DNA of 64,000 nt from Phycisphaerales bacterium (GCA_020849105.1 JADLGW010000002.1:31259-95258); one strand, 5' to 3'; counted from the first letter of the stretch, positions 1-9,585 are shown. A program made the numbers and translations. The notes: generated by a model not told the origin, from the letters alone.

Positions 1-3000
1 ACCGGGCCGGGAGCGCTGACGACGACCGCGTTGAGGCGGCGTTCCGCGGCGACATGGACGGTGTCGCCCGTGTCCCCGCCGGATGCCAGGTACTGCCCGA
101 CCTGCCACGCCGGGAGGCGGTCGATGATCGACTCGCGTTTCAGCACACCCTCCAGCACCGGTGCCACCGAGTCCGCCCGAGCGAACTTCAGGTAGATCGT
201 GCGCACGCCCATGTCATCGGGCTTCACACCGTCGTCCAGCGTCGTGACCAGTTCCGCGGCCTGGTCCAGCCGGGCCGTGCCCCCCGCGACCACGATGGTG
301 TTGCTGGCCGGGTCGGCCGTCACGCTCACCGGCGGCTCGCCCGGCTCCGGGTTGGCCGTAAGGGCCGTGCGCAGCGCCGCGCTCGCCGTCTCCGCCGATC
401 CCTTTGTCAACCGGAACACCTTGACGCCCGTCGGCCCGCCAGAGCCCGGCTGGTCGAGCGTCTGGATCACCTCACGCGCCACCGGCATCAGGAGCGTCGG
501 CACACTCACCATCAGCCGGTTGGCCTTCGGGTCCGCGTTCACGGCCGGCTGAGGCACACCAAGCCCCGCCCGCTCCGCCTGGCGCAGCGCGTCCGGCCAG
601 CGGTTGCGGTCCGCGAGCAACGCCTGGGCCGCGGACGCCACGGCCCGCGCGTCCGCGTTCTTCAGGTCGATTACCTGGAGATCGAGTGTCGGTGCGATCG
701 GCGTGCGTTCGTCGAACTCCGCCAGGCGCTTCACCGCCTCGGCCGCCTGCTCGGGCGTCCCCAGCACAATGATGCTCCGGCTCCGCGGCTCCGGCGTCAG
801 TTCGACCGGCCTGCGCCCCTGGGGCAGCGTCTCGTTCACAATCCGCGCGACCGCCTGGGCCAGTTGCACAGGGTCGCCGCGGGCGGGCGTGAACACCATC
901 GCCGTACGCCCGGTCTGCTCACCCGGCTGGTCCAGCCGCTCGATGATCGACTCCGCGAGTTTCACCGACGACGCGGGCCCGGAGACGACGAGCCAGTTGT
1001 TCCGGGCATCCGCCTCCACGCGCACGGGCGGTCGCGTCGGCAACTGCCCGCGCCGCGCCCGGATCTGCTCCAGCAGCACCCGCGGGTCCGTCGCCAACTG
1101 GTCCGTCAGCAGGCGCTGCACCATCGGCGCCAGCGCCGCCGCGTCCGCGTGCTTCAGGGTGTAGGTCGCGACGTCCTGCGCGTCGGCGTCCACGGGCTTG
1201 GCGTCGAGCGCGGCGATCAGTTCCCCGACCTTCTTCAGGTCGGCCTCCGCTCCGGAGAGCATCAGCGCGTTGGCCCCGCCCGCCGGGATCACCGTCACGC
1301 GCCCGCCGGACGGCAGTTCCACCGTCGGCAGGCTCGAGTTCAGCGCCTGCGCCACCTGCGGCGCCTCGGCGAAGTTCAGCGGCACCACCCGGATCACCGC
1401 CCGCCCGATCTCCGCCGACTCGGTGTCCAGGGTCCGGATCAGTTCCTCCACCACCGGCATCAGCGACTCCGGCGCGGAGATCAGCAGCGTGTTGGTCGCC
1501 GGCTCTGCCGCCACGTCCAGCAGCGACCTCGCCTCGGCCTCGGGCAGCCCGGCCTGTTGCTCGCGCAGGCGGGTCGTCAGGACCTTCTGGAGCATGGGCT
1601 GGAGCCGGTCCGCTCGCGCGTGCTTCAGCGTGAACATCTTGAGCCCGGTGGTCGGGCGCGACGGCGGCGTGTCGAGGCGCTTCACGACCTCCTCGACGGC
1701 CTTGAACACCTCACTCGGCCCGCTCACGATCACCGTCCGCGTCACGGGCTCGGCATCGATCGTCACGGGCGAGCCGCCGGCCGGCGCGCCGCCGTAGATC
1801 GCCCCGCTCGCCGCCAGGCTCCGCAACGTGGTGACGACCGATCCCAGGTCCGCGCGTTCCACGGCGTACGTCCGCAGTTCCACGTCATCCGCGAGTTTCG
1901 CCTGGTCCAGGCTCTTGACGATCTGCTCGAACCCGGCCAGACGCTTGGCCGGCGCGTCCACGATCAGCGAGTTGGTCCCGCGGTCGGCCCGCACCACGAC
2001 CTCCCGCGGCCTCTGCAGGTCCGGGCGCGGCTGGCGCGTCCGCGGGTCCAGCGGGATCGGCGGCTCCGGGTACATCTGGTCGATGGTCCGCGCCAGGTCC
2101 TCCGCCCGCGCCACCTTCAGCGGGAAGATGCGGATCTCCCGCCCGTCGGCCTCCAGCGACTGCGACTCGTTGAGTTCCCCGACGATCCGCTCGATCTCCG
2201 GGAACACGTCCGGGTGCGCCGACACCACCAGCGTGTTGGTCGCCGCGTCCGCCTGGATATCCACCGGCTGCTGCGCCTTCTGCTCGATGCTCCGGCGGTC
2301 GAAGGACTGCTGGAGCACGGCCGCCACGCTCGCCGCGTCGGTCGCCCGCAGGCGCATGATCCGCAGGGGCATCCGCTCCCCGCCCTGGCGGGTGTCCAGC
2401 CCGCGGACCAGTTGCTCGATGATCGGCAGTTGCGACGGGTCGGCCGCCACCAGCAGCGCGTTGGTCGCCTCGATCGCCTCGATCAGGGGCTCCGGCCCGC
2501 CGCGGGGACGCAGGCTCTCGCTGGACTTCACGAGGTCGCGCAGGAAGGCGACCACGTCCGCGGCCTTGGCGGCCTTCAGTTCGATCATCCGCGTCTGGCG
2601 CGTCGGCCCCTGCGCCTTCTGGAGTTCCGCAACCACGCGGCTGAAGCGGGCAATGGCCGCGTCGTCACCCACCACCAGCAGCGAGTTTCCGTCCGCGTCC
2701 ACCGTCACGCCGGGCGTTGTCGCGCCCGCCAGGTTCTTGACCTGCTCGGCGTACAGGGCCAGGGCCCTCTCCCGCACGTCCGCGGCGGAGCCCGAGGCCA
2801 CCTGGATCACGCTCAGCGTCGGCGCGCCCGGCTGCGGCGGCACGTCCAGGCCCTTCACCAGCGCCTCGAACGCCGTCACGTCGGCGTCGGGGCCCGTCAC
2901 CACCACGCCCTTGCCGTCGGGCATCGGGCCGAAGTTCACCGCCTGCTGCTGGCGCGGCGTGAGCAGGCGCGGGGCCAGTTGATCCAGAACCGCGGGCGTG

Positions 3001-4217
3001 ATGTAGGTCAGCCGGATCGTCGTGGCGCGCCGCTCCGGCGTGGCCGCCGCGCCGGCCTGCCCCGAGCCCGGATCGATCTGTCCGAGCAGCGCCGCCGCCT
3101 GCGCCACCAGCACGCCCGACCCGACCACCGTGACCTTCCCGACCTCCGGGAGCGGGATCACCGTCGGCTTCTGCGCGTCCGGAACGGCCCTGAAGAGTTC
3201 GCCGAGTTTGCCCGCGGCGTCCTTCGGCGACAGCGCCGCGAGCGCGAACGTCATCATCCGCGACTCGCCCTGCGCCCCCTCCGGCACGTCCAGCAGCGCG
3301 ATCAGTTCCGCCACCTGGTCCAGCCGCGCCTTGGGACCCACCGCGATGATCGACTGCGTGCGCGGGTCCGGCTGGATCGTCAGGCCCACGATCTGGTCCT
3401 CGTTGATCACCGTCCGCTTGTTGTTGTCCTTCGGGTCGATCACGACCGTGGACCGCTTCTCGCTGATGAGCCCCTTGAGCGCCTCGTGCACCGACGCCAC
3501 CGGCGCGTACTTCAGGTGGAAGATCCGGTACTCCGAGTCCACCGGCTTCACGGCGTCGATCGCCGACACGATCTCCTGGATCCGCCGGCACTGCGCCGCC
3601 GTCTCCACCACGATCAGCATGTTCTGCGGCGGCACGGGCGTCACCGAGCCGTACGTCCCGATCAGGCCCTTGATCTGGTCCGCCACGGTCTGCGCCAGCG
3701 AGTTGTTGAGCGGGATGGTCAGCGTCAACATCGTGTCCGGCGTCACGTCCGAGGGCACGGTCCCGTTCACCACCCCGCCCGCCTTGCGCACCGACTCCGC
3801 CAGGCTCGCCAGGAACAGGTAGTCCTTCTCCTTGCGGAGTTGCACCGCGTGCGGCATCAGGTTCAGGTTCAGGATCGACAGCGCCTCGTCGAACGAGTAC
3901 GCCTGCCCGCTGATGAACGTCATCGTCCCCGCCGGCGGCTGCGCCTCGCGGATGATCGGCAGCCCCGCCTCCCGCGAGAAGAAGTCCAGCACCTGGTCGA
4001 ACGGCGTGTCCTTGAAGTTGAACCTGATCGAGTCGCTCGGCAGCGCCCTGGGGGCGGGCGCAGCGACGGGCGCCGGCGCGGGCCCCGGGGACGCGGCCGC
4101 GGGAGTCGCGGCCGGCGACGAGGCGGGCGGTGTCGCCGCATCCTGGGAGAACACAGACGCGGGGCGCCCGGCGCACGCGATCAGTACGGCCACGACGATC
4201 CGGGTTCTGGCGTCCAT
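1..4217 (-). CDS. Giant secretin N-domain repeat protein (GspD-like); 3' end lies outside the window
   Basis: Likely periplasmic/outer-membrane component of the type II secretion-like operon it closes. Residues 1-25 are a signal peptide (hydrophobic stretch, then VFSQ-DA), followed by an Ala/Pro linker and an N0-like domain (about 45-140). After that I count about 16 tandem N1/NolW-like modules of 65-90 residues; each opens with a strand like FxLKYAxA and closes with TNxLxV...IxxLD. Ordinary GspD has an N0 domain plus three N1-type modules and then a beta-barrel secretin domain; here 1405 residues are visible and no barrel has been reached. The ATG at 4217 has GGAGG seven bases upstream. It lies 59 bases after the gspM/C-like gene. 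Secretin-family assignment of the modules is confident; whether a barrel follows, or the protein is a periplasmic repeat scaffold, cannot be seen. Confidence 0.85.
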   Translation of the reverse strand, partial: MDARTRIVVAVLIACAGRPASVFSQDAATPPASSPAATPAAASPGPAPAPVAAPAPRALPSDSIRFNFKDTPFDQVLDFFSREAGLPIIREAQPPAGTMTFISGQAYSFDEALSILNLNLMPHAVQLRKEKDYLFLASLAESVRKAGGVVNGTVPSDVTPDTMLTLTIPLNNSLAQTVADQIKGLIGTYGSVTPVPPQNMLIVVETAAQCRRIQEIVSAIDAVKPVDSEYRIFHLKYAPVASVHEALKGLISEKRSTVVIDPKDNNKRTVINEDQIVGLTIQPDPRTQSIIAVGPKARLDQVAELIALLDVPEGAQGESRMMTFALAALSPKDAAGKLGELFRAVPDAQKPTVIPLPEVGKVTVVGSGVLVAQAAALLGQIDPGSGQAGAAATPERRATTIRLTYITPAVLDQLAPRLLTPRQQQAVNFGPMPDGKGVVVTGPDADVTAFEALVKGLDVPPQPGAPTLSVIQVASGSAADVRERALALYAEQVKNLAGATTPGVTVDADGNSLLVVGDDAAIARFSRVVAELQKAQGPTRQTRMIELKAAKAADVVAFLRDLVKSSESLRPRGGPEPLIEAIEATNALLVAADPSQLPIIEQLVRGLDTRQGGERMPLRIMRLRATDAASVAAVLQQSFDRRSIEQKAQQPVDIQADAATNTLVVSAHPDVFPEIERIVGELNESQSLEADGREIRIFPLKVARAEDLARTIDQMYPEPPIPLDPRTRQPRPDLQRPREVVVRADRGTNSLIVDAPAKRLAGFEQIVKSLDQAKLADDVELRTYAVERADLGSVVTTLRSLAASGAIYGGAPAGGSPVTIDAEPVTRTVIVSGPSEVFKAVEEVVKRLDTPPSRPTTGLKMFTLKHARADRLQPMLQKVLTTRLREQQAGLPEAEARSLLDVAAEPATNTLLISAPESLMPVVEELIRTLDTESAEIGRAVIRVVPLNFAEAPQVAQALNSSLPTVELPSGGRVTVIPAGGANALMLSGAEADLKKVGELIAALDAKPVDADAQDVATYTLKHADAAALAPMVQRLLTDQLATDPRVLLEQIRARRGQLPTRPPVRVEADARNNWLVVSGPASSVKLAESIIERLDQPGEQTGRTAMVFTPARGDPVQLAQAVARIVNETLPQGRRPVELTPEPRSRSIIVLGTPEQAAEAVKRLAEFDERTPIAPTLDLQVIDLKNADARAVASAAQALLADRNRWPDALRQAERAGLGVPQPAVNADPKANRLMVSVPTLLMPVAREVIQTLDQPGSGGPTGVKVFRLTKGSAETASAALRTALTANPEPGEPPVSVTADPASNTIVVAGGTARLDQAAELVTTLDDGVKPDDMGVRTIYLKFARADSVAPVLEGVLKRESIIDRLPAWQVGQYLASGGDTGDTVHVAAERRLNAVVVSAPGP

Positions 4218-4276
4218 CGGTTGTCCTCCCTGACACGCAGCCCCGCGGCATCCTCCGCGGCGTGCGGCCAGTCTAC

Positions 4277-5233
4277 CTAGTTCACGGGCCGCCGGTCCTC
4301 CAGCGTCTGCCCGTTGCTCACCTCGTACCTCTGCCCCGCGATCTCGAAGACCGCACTCTCCCCCGCCCCCGACACCAACTTTGCGTCCGCCACCTGCGAT
4401 CCCACCGCCAGGGACAGGCGCTCCTTGCTCCGGTCGTTCACCAGCCAGACTTCCGTCCCCAGGCGGCTCTCCACCACCCCGGTCATCCGCCAGTCCGCGT
4501 ACGGAGAGCGCGGGGCCTCCGCCTGCACCGGCGGCTTGGGCGGGGCGTCCGGCGGCGGCAGGCGGAACACGTTCTTGCTCACCAGCGCCGCCCACTTCTG
4601 CCCCGCCGCGTCGCCCAGCAGGGTGACATCGGCCTCCGCCGCCGGCGGCGTATACAGGTCCGGGGCCAGCACGCCCTGCACCCCGAGCATCACCTCGAAC
4701 CTCTGGTGCTCCTTATCCGCGGGCTTGACCAGGATCGTCGTCAGGCGGTGTGCCCACGGCTGGGCGTCCAGTGTCGCCGCCGCCCGCATCACCTCGTCCA
4801 GGCTCCCCTTCCCGCTCACCGTCCCGCCGAGCGTCCGGAAATCCACCTGCTTCTTCAGTTCCCGGGCTGTCGCGCTCCGAATCCCGGAGTCGCCCACCGG
4901 GTTGTGCACCGGCAGCGGTGACGTGCTCGTCACCTCCACGCCGGACAGCCCGCACTTGCTCGCGACCGCGAACAGGTGGTCCCGGAACGCCGCATCCGCC
5001 TCCTCCTCCGTCGCCCCCAGCGTCCGCGCTCCCGCCGCCTTGAGCCCCGTGTTCACCGCCGTCCGCTGCTTCAGCGCCGTCCCGTACCGCTCGATCGCGT
5101 CGCGGTCCTCAGCCAGGCGCCCCAGGATGGCGTCCCGCGGCCCGGCGTACAGCCACGAGTACGACACATACCCGGCGCCCAGCACGACCAGCGCCCCGAC
5201 AATCCGAAGGGCCTGCTTCCGGCGGGCGCTCAC
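4277..5233 (-). CDS. PilO/GspM-like protein with C-terminal GspC/PilP-like homology region
   Basis: Inner-membrane assembly-platform protein of the first type II secretion-like operon, 318 residues. One N-terminal transmembrane helix (about residues 9-27, VGALVVLGAGYVSYSWLY) is followed by a helical/periplasmic PilO-like region (30-200). The C-terminal 75 residues (WRMTGVVES..., ending GQRYEVSNGQTLE) have the small beta-domain pattern of the GspC/PilP homology region, which in other systems contacts the secretin N0 domain. The operon has no separate gspC, so one protein may serve both roles. The start is GTG at 5233, overlapping the upstream TGA (GTGA), so translation is probably coupled. Family assignment rests on topology, context and motif pattern, not strong sequence identity. 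Confidence 0.7.
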   Translation of the reverse strand: MSARRKQALRIVGALVVLGAGYVSYSWLYAGPRDAILGRLAEDRDAIERYGTALKQRTAVNTGLKAAGARTLGATEEEADAAFRDHLFAVASKCGLSGVEVTSTSPLPVHNPVGDSGIRSATARELKKQVDFRTLGGTVSGKGSLDEVMRAAATLDAQPWAHRLTTILVKPADKEHQRFEVMLGVQGVLAPDLYTPPAAEADVTLLGDAAGQKWAALVSKNVFRLPPPDAPPKPPVQAEAPRSPYADWRMTGVVESRLGTEVWLVNDRSKERLSLAVGSQVADAKLVSGAGESAVFEIAGQRYEVSNGQTLEDRRPVN

Positions 5234-6762
5234 GGCGTACCCCCTTCCGCCTCCGGCGGCGCCGGGGGCACGGGAACAGGCTGGTCCGTCGTCAGTTCGA
5301 AACTGAATCGTTTGGGCGTGTCCGCCCCCTTGCTGTCCACCCTGTACACCCGCGACCCGACCAGCCGCGAACGCAGGTCGTTGGCCGTCTCCCGCTGACC
5401 CGTCGGACCGCTGATCGTGATCGCCGCCTCGTGCCGCACGCCCCAGGTTCCGCCGGCGTACTGCCCGTCCCTCGGCGTGAACACGACCTCGTTCCCGCGG
5501 GACAGTTGCCCCGAGAGCGAATCGAGCCGCGCGTTCCGTGGGTCCGGCATCAGGTCGCTCAGCCACGCGGCGTGCGCGACCCAGTCCACCCCGGACTTCT
5601 CCCACTGCTCCAGGTGCCGCAGGCGGGCCTCCTGCTTGATGAAGGCGCCGTATTCCTCCGCCAGCGCCAGCCGCTTCGTGTGCGCCGCGCCGGCCTCGCC
5701 CTCCAGCGATCGCAGCCGGCCCTTGGCCAGCACGATGCCCGTGCCCACCACGACGATCGCCCCGAAGGCCGCCAGCAGCGCCACCTGCCGCCGCGCCGCC
5801 GCCCGGTCCGGCGCCCTGCGCGGGCCCGCGAAGTTCAGCGTCGCCTCCGCCAGCATCTCCTCGCCCACCAGCCCCGCCAGCGGCGCCACCTTCAGCCGCT
5901 CCGTCTCCGGCATGTCCGTGGGCAGCGCCACCCGTGACGGCAGCCCCGCCAGTTCCCAACCGATCTCCAGCGCCTCCCCGCACCGCCGCGCGATCTCCGT
6001 CGCCAGCACGCCCTCCCCCGGCACCAGCACCGCATCCACAGGCGACGACTCCGGCCCGCCGCGGTAACTCATCCACGTCCGCTTGGCCTCGACGGCGATC
6101 CGCTCCGGGAGCGCCGCCGCGTCGTCGCCGGCCAGTTCCTTCAGCCCCAGGTCCGCCGAGCGGGCAAAGACCAGCCGCCCCGCGTCCATCACCACGAACT
6201 CCACCGAAGCCGCCCCCGGGGCGACCCCAAGCACCGGCCCGTTCCGCTTCGACGACGCCTCCGCCAGCAGCGCCGCCACACCCGACGCCCGCAGCCCGAC
6301 CCGCTCCATCTTCAGCCGCGCCGCCGACGCCACATCGTGCAGGAACGCGAGCCGATCCTTCGGCATCGCCGCCGCGAGCACGTCCGATGCCCCCTCCCCC
6401 GCCGCCATCGGCACATAGTCGATCGCCGCCCCCTCGGTCGGCACCGTCAGTTGCCGCGCCATCTGGAGCCTCACCATGTCCGGCAGGTCGTCGCCCCGCA
6501 CGCCCGGGGGCAGCCGCAGACGCTTGAGCACCACGTCCCCGCGCGGCGCCGCGAACACCGCGCGCGAGCCGCCGATCTTCGCACGCGCCAGTTCCCCCCG
6601 CACCCACGCCCCGACCGCCCTGCCGTCGCGTGCCTCAAGGTCCGGCGGCACCTGCGCCGAAACCCACCCCTGCACCCGAACGCCGCCGTTGAGCGTCACA
6701 CCCGCCGCCAGCAGGCGGTCCTGGTCCAGAAGGATCACGACGACAGAACCCATCGCGATCAT
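5230..6762 (-). CDS. GspL/PilM-PilN-like assembly platform protein
   Basis: A 510-residue protein of the first secretion operon. The N-terminal 300 residues have the actin/ATPase-like PilM or cytoplasmic GspL pattern (VVVILLDQDRLLAAGV at the start; LPPGVRGDDLPDMVRLQM). One transmembrane helix at about 325-347 (LLAAFGAIVVVGTGIVLAKG) leads to a PilN-like coiled and periplasmic part. In type II secretion GspL couples the cytoplasmic motor GspE to the platform; in type IV pili PilM and PilN share that job. ATG at 6762 overlaps the upstream gspK stop (ATGA), and its own TGA overlaps the next start. Confidence 0.75.
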   Translation of the reverse strand: MIAMGSVVVILLDQDRLLAAGVTLNGGVRVQGWVSAQVPPDLEARDGRAVGAWVRGELARAKIGGSRAVFAAPRGDVVLKRLRLPPGVRGDDLPDMVRLQMARQLTVPTEGAAIDYVPMAAGEGASDVLAAAMPKDRLAFLHDVASAARLKMERVGLRASGVAALLAEASSKRNGPVLGVAPGAASVEFVVMDAGRLVFARSADLGLKELAGDDAAALPERIAVEAKRTWMSYRGGPESSPVDAVLVPGEGVLATEIARRCGEALEIGWELAGLPSRVALPTDMPETERLKVAPLAGLVGEEMLAEATLNFAGPRRAPDRAAARRQVALLAAFGAIVVVGTGIVLAKGRLRSLEGEAGAAHTKRLALAEEYGAFIKQEARLRHLEQWEKSGVDWVAHAAWLSDLMPDPRNARLDSLSGQLSRGNEVVFTPRDGQYAGGTWGVRHEAAITISGPTGQRETANDLRSRLVGSRVYRVDSKGADTPKRFSFELTTDQPVPVPPAPPEAEGGTP

Positions 6763-8282
6763 GGCGTCCCTCCCTGCTTCGCCCCCGTCGTCCAGCGCCC
6801 CGTGCGCCGGTCCGGGCCGCTGCCGGCGGGCCGAGACTCCTTTGCTCCCGGCGCAGCGCCCGCGCCCCCGGTGCCAGGCGCCTTGGGCGCGCCGCCCCCG
6901 GCCTTCGCCCCCGCGGGCTTCTTCGGCTCATCCCCCATCGACCCGCCGGGGTTGAAATCGAACCCCTCGTCCGGCTTCGGTGGGCCGGCCTGTGCGCGCT
7001 CCGGTTCGGGCGTCTCCTCCACTGCCGGCTCCGATTCCTTCGGCTCCGGCAGCCGAGACCGCATCGCCCACGCCCCATCAAGATTCGTCACGTCGCGCAG
7101 GTAGGCGACCCTGGGCCGGCGCGAGGACACGTCGATCACCGCCTCCATCACCACCCGGTCCGCGAGCACCGGTGCATCGCCCTCATCGCTCCCCGCCGGC
7201 TCGATCCCCGCCTCCACCCGCACCCGCCACACCATCGACCGTGTCGTCAGGTGGTCCGCCGCCTGCTCGTACTGCTTGGGCGTGAGAATGTCGTGTGTCA
7301 CGAGCCACGTCGGCGACAGCCGCTCCTCCTCCGGCACCTCGGCCCGCTGGCCCACGATCGCCCTCGCCGCGGCCGCGTCGATCCCCGGCACGCACGCCAG
7401 GGCCTCCTCGCCGGCCTGCATCACGTCCACCCGCCCGATGAGGTACGGCTCATCGGTCGTTGTAAAGGCGTCCAGGATCGGCGCCCATGCCTCCGGCCCG
7501 GCCTTGAGTTCGATCAACTTCGCCACCACGGCGCCGTCAGACTCGAACTTCGTGCCGTCATCCATCACGCCCTTCACCGCCTTGGCCGCGCCCTCCCCGA
7601 ACCGTTCCTCGATGGCCTTGCCCAGGTCGTCGCTCCAACCGGAGTTCAGGTTGATCCGCAGTTTCCCGCGATGGGCTTCCCCGCCATCGCCCACGCCGCA
7701 CTGCACGTTCGGGTCGAAGGCGAACACGGTGACCAGGTCCAGCAGCGGCGCCGTTTCGCCGTCGGCCGCCGAGCCCTCGGGCTCCGCCGCGACCGCTGCC
7801 CCGCCGAACAACATCTCGGCCGTCACGCCCTTCACCCGCAGCAGGCTCTCCGGGCTGGAAAGCACCCGGTCCTTTCGCGCCGCGACGATTCCGGCTGCCA
7901 GTTCCGCCCCGACGCCCGGCAACTTCGCCAGGCTCGCCTCGTCCGCGGTGTTCACGTCCACCTTCGCACACTCGCTGGCCGCGACTTCGCCCCCGTCCAC
8001 CGGCAGCAACCGCACGACGCCCCGCCCGTCCACCGAGTCGTAGACCGTCCACTCGGTCGTCAGCCGCGGCGTCGCCCCGAGCAGCAGGTCGTCGCGTTGC
8101 CCGGCGATCTCCTGCATCACCGCCTGCACCCCCGACCACGCCAGCGCCCGCCCCTGGGCCCGGTGCAGCGTGCCGCGGGCCGTCGCCACCGATCCATCCG
8201 CGGCCAGCATCGCGCCGGTGCCGGCGAGCGCCGCGAGCGTGAGCACGATCAGCACTGACATGAGGGCGACCGCCCGTCTCAT
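6759..8282 (-). CDS. gspK: GspK-like minor pseudopilin
   Basis: 507 residues. The N-terminus MRRAVALMSVLIVLTLAALAG is the hydrophobic pseudopilin helix of a GspK-type protein, which in type II secretion forms the tip complex with GspI and GspJ. About residues 110-160 contain helix-hairpin-helix-like sequence (VNTADEASLAKLPGVGAELA), typical of the GspK alpha domain. The last 120 residues are rich in Pro, Gly and Glu and look disordered. It is longer than usual GspK (about 330 residues). ATG at 8282 overlaps the gspJ stop (ATGA). Confidence 0.85.
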   Translation of the reverse strand: MRRAVALMSVLIVLTLAALAGTGAMLAADGSVATARGTLHRAQGRALAWSGVQAVMQEIAGQRDDLLLGATPRLTTEWTVYDSVDGRGVVRLLPVDGGEVAASECAKVDVNTADEASLAKLPGVGAELAAGIVAARKDRVLSSPESLLRVKGVTAEMLFGGAAVAAEPEGSAADGETAPLLDLVTVFAFDPNVQCGVGDGGEAHRGKLRINLNSGWSDDLGKAIEERFGEGAAKAVKGVMDDGTKFESDGAVVAKLIELKAGPEAWAPILDAFTTTDEPYLIGRVDVMQAGEEALACVPGIDAAAARAIVGQRAEVPEEERLSPTWLVTHDILTPKQYEQAADHLTTRSMVWRVRVEAGIEPAGSDEGDAPVLADRVVMEAVIDVSSRRPRVAYLRDVTNLDGAWAMRSRLPEPKESEPAVEETPEPERAQAGPPKPDEGFDFNPGGSMGDEPKKPAGAKAGGGAPKAPGTGGAGAAPGAKESRPAGSGPDRRTGRWTTGAKQGGTP

Positions 8283-9067
8283 GGCGTGCCCCTCTTCCAG
8301 GCCGCCACCGGTCCGTCCGGGACGATGATCAGCCGCCGCCGGTCCGGTTCCCGCGTCGGGACGGTGGGCTCAGCATCGCCGACCCGTGGCCCGTCTGTCT
8401 CGGCACCACCCTGCTCCGCTGCATCGCTGCCACCAGTCTCCTCCTTTGGCACTGCGTCACGTTGTCCCCCCGTCCCTTTGCCCCCGGTTCCGAACCACAC
8501 CGCCACTTCGACGGCGACCGGCAGCGTGCCCGCCATCGCCGAGTTGAACGACGACTTCCACGTCCGGCCATCGGAATACCGGAAACGTACCCGCTGCACG
8601 TCGCCCGATAGCTCTTCGAACTCGCCCGCGGGCTCCCCCGCACCCACCCACCTTCGCCCGCGCAGCACGCCCTTGTCGAACGACACCTGCGTCCCCTGTA
8701 TGTCGCCCATCGCCGTGTCGCGATCCGCGGGGCGCAGCGGCATCGCGACGCCCCGGGCGTGGATCGTGATCTCGCTTGCGCTGCCCACGAGCCCGGCGTG
8801 CTTCTCGTCCCCCGCGATCGCTCCGGTCAGGTCCGCCTCCAGGCGCTCAAACAGCGTCGCCGCCGCCCCGTCCCGCGCCGCCTCCACCGCCACCGCCTCA
8901 CGCCGCGAGACCAGGTCCCACAGAAACGTGTACATCCCGCCCGTCAGCAGCACCAGCAGCCCGACGGCAAGCATGACCTCCAGGATCGTGAACGCCCGCA
9001 GCCTTCCCCCCCGGGGCGGGGAAGGTGGCTTGACCGTGCAGGGACCAAGAAGGAAGGGGTGCTTCAC
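8279..9067 (-). CDS. gspJ: GspJ-like minor pseudopilin
   Basis: 262 residues with a prepilin-type methylation segment (RAFTILEVMLAVGLLVLLTG, about residues 24-43); Glu at +5 of the mature helix is expected for processing by a GspO/PilD peptidase. The leader before it is unusually long and is encoded across a GC-rich hairpin (9002-9025), giving a PPSPPRGG stretch; the true start might lie nearer the helix, but GTG at 9067 overlaps the gspI stop (GTGA) and fits the translational coupling seen through this operon. The C-terminal half is hydrophilic and Gly/Glu/Thr-rich. Confidence 0.8.
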   Translation of the reverse strand: MKHPFLLGPCTVKPPSPPRGGRLRAFTILEVMLAVGLLVLLTGGMYTFLWDLVSRREAVAVEAARDGAAATLFERLEADLTGAIAGDEKHAGLVGSASEITIHARGVAMPLRPADRDTAMGDIQGTQVSFDKGVLRGRRWVGAGEPAGEFEELSGDVQRVRFRYSDGRTWKSSFNSAMAGTLPVAVEVAVWFGTGGKGTGGQRDAVPKEETGGSDAAEQGGAETDGPRVGDAEPTVPTREPDRRRLIIVPDGPVAAWKRGTP

Positions 9068-9585
9068 GGCCCCTCCTCCACAAAGTCCTCGAGTTCCCCC
9101 GCCCCTTCCTCCCCGCCGCGTCCCAGCCGCACCAGTTGCCGCAGCGTGTACGACGCCGCCACCGTTTCCCCCGAACGCTTGACCGCCGTCACCGTCACGA
9201 GCGTCAGCCCCGCGAACCGCGATGGCTCCGTCGCCACTTCCAGTTCCCATCCCGACGGCCGCGGCGCCGCATCGGCGAAGCCGCCCGTCTCCGGGGCAGA
9301 ATCGTCGCCGAGCCAGGCATCCGCGTCGTCGTCCCAGAGCGGTACGGGCCCGGGCAAGTTCTGGGGAGTCGCCAGCCCCGCCTCCAGGCGCGCCATGCCC
9401 GATCGCGCCAGGTCCACAGCCTTCACCGCGTCCCGCGACGCCGAGAGCGAGTCCGCGCTCCCGCCGACGAGCGACAGGATCGCCATCCCACCCATCACGA
9501 ACACCGCGATCGCGGCCACGACCTCCAGTAACAACATTCCGGCGTGGCCCAGCGCTCCGCGCCGGCTGTAAGGGACGCGGGTCAT
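9064..9585 (-). CDS. gspI: GspI-like minor pseudopilin
   Basis: 173 residues. The N-terminus carries a prepilin-like helix (GMLLLEVVAAIAVFVMGGMA) with the conserved Glu after a Met/Leu-rich start, as in GspI. The rest is a small globular domain with a Trp-containing beta segment. ATG at 9585 sits in ATGA with the stop of the upstream gspH-like gene, and its own stop overlaps the gspJ start. Assignment as I rather than V/H is by operon position between H and J. Confidence 0.78.
   Translation of the reverse strand: MTRVPYSRRGALGHAGMLLLEVVAAIAVFVMGGMAILSLVGGSADSLSASRDAVKAVDLARSGMARLEAGLATPQNLPGPVPLWDDDADAWLGDDSAPETGGFADAAPRPSGWELEVATEPSRFAGLTLVTVTAVKRSGETVAASYTLRQLVRLGRGGEEGAGELEDFVEEGP

Noticed and set aside
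54..4280. A 1408-codon open frame on the plus strand
   Set aside because: It is antisense, codon-in-register, to the secretin-like gene; its translation is Arg/His-rich low-complexity without any family motif.
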